Source of the DNA: Acidobacteriota bacterium
GTDB taxonomy: Bacteria > Acidobacteriota > Terriglobia > UBA7540
Direction: 5' to 3'
Length of the DNA stretch: 45,363 bases
Assembly: GCA_021817045.1 (NCBI GenBank)
Contig: JAKAWG010000038.1
Coordinates: 1-45,363 of the forward strand
Positions 44,395-45,363 of this stretch are shown here, piece after piece. Both the position numbers and the translations under genes were made by a program. Position 1 is the stretch's first letter. Each line of letters begins with the position of its first letter. The notes beneath the pieces were generated by a model. That model was not told the origin of the DNA and made no database searches. It saw nothing but the letters and a program-made list of their open reading frames with translations.

Positions 44395-45363
44395 CTACGC
44401 GGCTGCCGCCTCCGCGAGATATTTTGCCCCGTCCAGGATGATCCTGGGAACTGATTGACCAGGTAAACGCAGGCGCAATTGGTGGAGCAACATCCGCTGG
44501 TCCCTTTCCGGCTGCGTGTAGCGCGGCAGGATCAGCAGCCGACCGTCGGTGGTCGGCACGCGCACGTCCACCATTTGGAGCGCGGCCATTGTCTCCAGCA
44601 CCGCTCGCGGCGTCAGGCCGGGCGCCAAGGGCCGAAGGCGCTGGCGTAGCGTCACATATAGACAGTAGGCCAGAAACGAGACGAAGAGGTGCGCTTCGAT
44701 GCGCGAGTCTTTCTGGTGATAAATGGGCCGGATGGCCAAATCGCTTTTCAGGGCGCGGAAGACAACCTCGATCTCGGTGAGCTGTACGTAAAATTGCCAT
44801 AGGCGCGCCGGGTCTTCGCCGGCCAGGTTCGAGCGCAGCAGATAGTGGCCCTCGCTGCGACGCGCTTGTCGTAGCTTGTCCTTACGCAGGGCGAAGGTGA
44901 AGGTCCGTGCGTTGACCGACTCGTCCGGCGCGGGCACTCGAATGTCTACCAGACGCCAGGCGCGGTCGGCCTCGGCTCGCGCCGCGCCCAATTTCAGTAG
45001 CAACTCGTCGCGCTCGAGTTGCTGAGCTTGGAGTTCCTTGAGCCGCTCCCAGAGACGTTTCAGCCGACGCCTGCGGATGGCGCGCTCCTTCTGCTGTCAC
45101 CCCTCGCTGCGCGCCAGAATGTACAATTCACCCTCCCGTGCCAGCATCTTCACCTCTACGGCTTCCTTCACCCGCGACCACGGTGAGGCGAGAAACGCCT
45201 TCTCCAGCTTCGTCAACCGGCCGCACGGGGTGCCGACGCGTGTCGTTGATCGGCTCAGCAGGAAGACCCAACAGGTCGTCCATCGCTGTCGCCGGATACC
45301 AGCGCTCTTCGATCCCCGACTCGCTCGTCGGCGCGCACAACCGATTGATCGCCAGCAGCGCTT
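44395..45363 (-). pseudogene. IS1634-family (IS4-type) transposase, internally deleted and interrupted
   Basis: The C-terminal part (EGHYLLRSNLAGEDPARLWQ, FRALKSDLAIRPIYHQKDSR, RIEAHLFVSFLAYCL, LMVDVRVPTTDGR-like tail) is clearly an IS1634-type transposase and keeps the terminal catalytic region. Upstream, the frame stops at a TGA (45097-45099), yet continues beyond it as GTPCGRLTKLEKAFLASPW through LAREGELYILARSEG. An N-terminal piece (LLAINRLCAPTSESGIEERW to PAEPINDTR) is in another frame. Comparison with the known family layout shows that the middle, with the first catalytic Asp residues, is missing near 45235. The element is dead and continues past the window edge. Terminal inverted repeats were not identified. 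Confidence 0.85.

Noticed and set aside
1..45363. CRISPR array, tRNA or rRNA genes
   Set aside because: No regularly spaced direct repeats of 25-40 bp and no cloverleaf or rRNA sequence were recognised on reading the spacers; the repeats present are palindromic and dispersed.

Overview
ORGANISM. This is a GC-rich bacterial chromosome segment. It carries hopanoid genes (hpnH, hpnA), a SYLF-domain protein, a MoxR-like/VWA pair, a large TPR/FG-GAP secreted protein and many dispersed palindromic repeats built on motifs such as CATTCCGAG and GAGGAATCT. That combination, and the conserved small gene between hpnH and hpnA, suggests an acidobacterium-like soil bacterium. The assignment is inference from gene content; there is no rRNA or other phylogenetic marker here. 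No tRNA, rRNA, CRISPR array or prophage was recognised. LAYOUT, 1-5.7 kb: the left edge cuts a secreted HEAT-like protein that is translationally coupled to greA (minus strand). A SYLF/Ysc84 protein follows, then a plus-strand hopanoid module: hpnH, a small Sm-like protein coupled to it, and hpnA. A zinc-ribbon membrane protein converges on hpnA and overlaps it by 70 bp. 5.7-10.3 kb: a heavy-metal RND efflux operon on the minus strand, with adaptor and pump intact. The outer-membrane-factor gene survives only as a stub of about 50 codons. 10.3-15.3 kb: a repeat-rich spacer, then an AAA+ MoxR/Mg-chelatase-like ATPase and its VWA partner, separated by a nested palindromic element, then a converging dGTPase-like gene. 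15.5-19.6 kb: a three-gene phosphorelay/c-di-GMP block: a response regulator with a four-cysteine tail, a membrane hybrid kinase with a Hpt domain, and a PleD-like diguanylate cyclase. A stand-alone Lrp/AsnC ligand-binding domain gene converges on it. 20-26.6 kb: the PII nitrogen sensor glnB with its uridylyltransferase glnD, then lon converging from the minus strand, then sodA. 26.7-33 kb: two large exported minus-strand proteins, a TPR + FG-GAP/ASPIC protein of 1190 aa and a SUMF + BNR sialidase-like + MORN-variant fusion. 33.5-37.2 kb: a DHA2-family drug exporter, decayed sequence with a probable beta-propeller remnant, and a secreted phospholipase C/acid phosphatase-like phosphoesterase. 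37.6-44.3 kb: three exported glycan-related proteins on the minus strand: DUF4838, a PHB-depolymerase/feruloyl-esterase-like esterase, and a 921-aa protein with a predicted toroid and a malectin-like domain. The last two overlap. 44.4 kb to the end: an internally deleted IS1634-type transposase pseudogene running off the window. HOW IT FITS. The left and centre look like ordinary chromosome: transcription, nucleotide pool, nitrogen signalling, proteolysis, oxidative stress and membrane lipids. The right third is an accessory region for extracellular polymers, bordered by a dead insertion sequence. The least explained pieces are the SUMF-BNR-MORN fusion, the 921-aa protein/esterase pair, the Sm-like protein in the hopanoid module, and at least four families of small palindromic repeats occupying most of the larger spacers.
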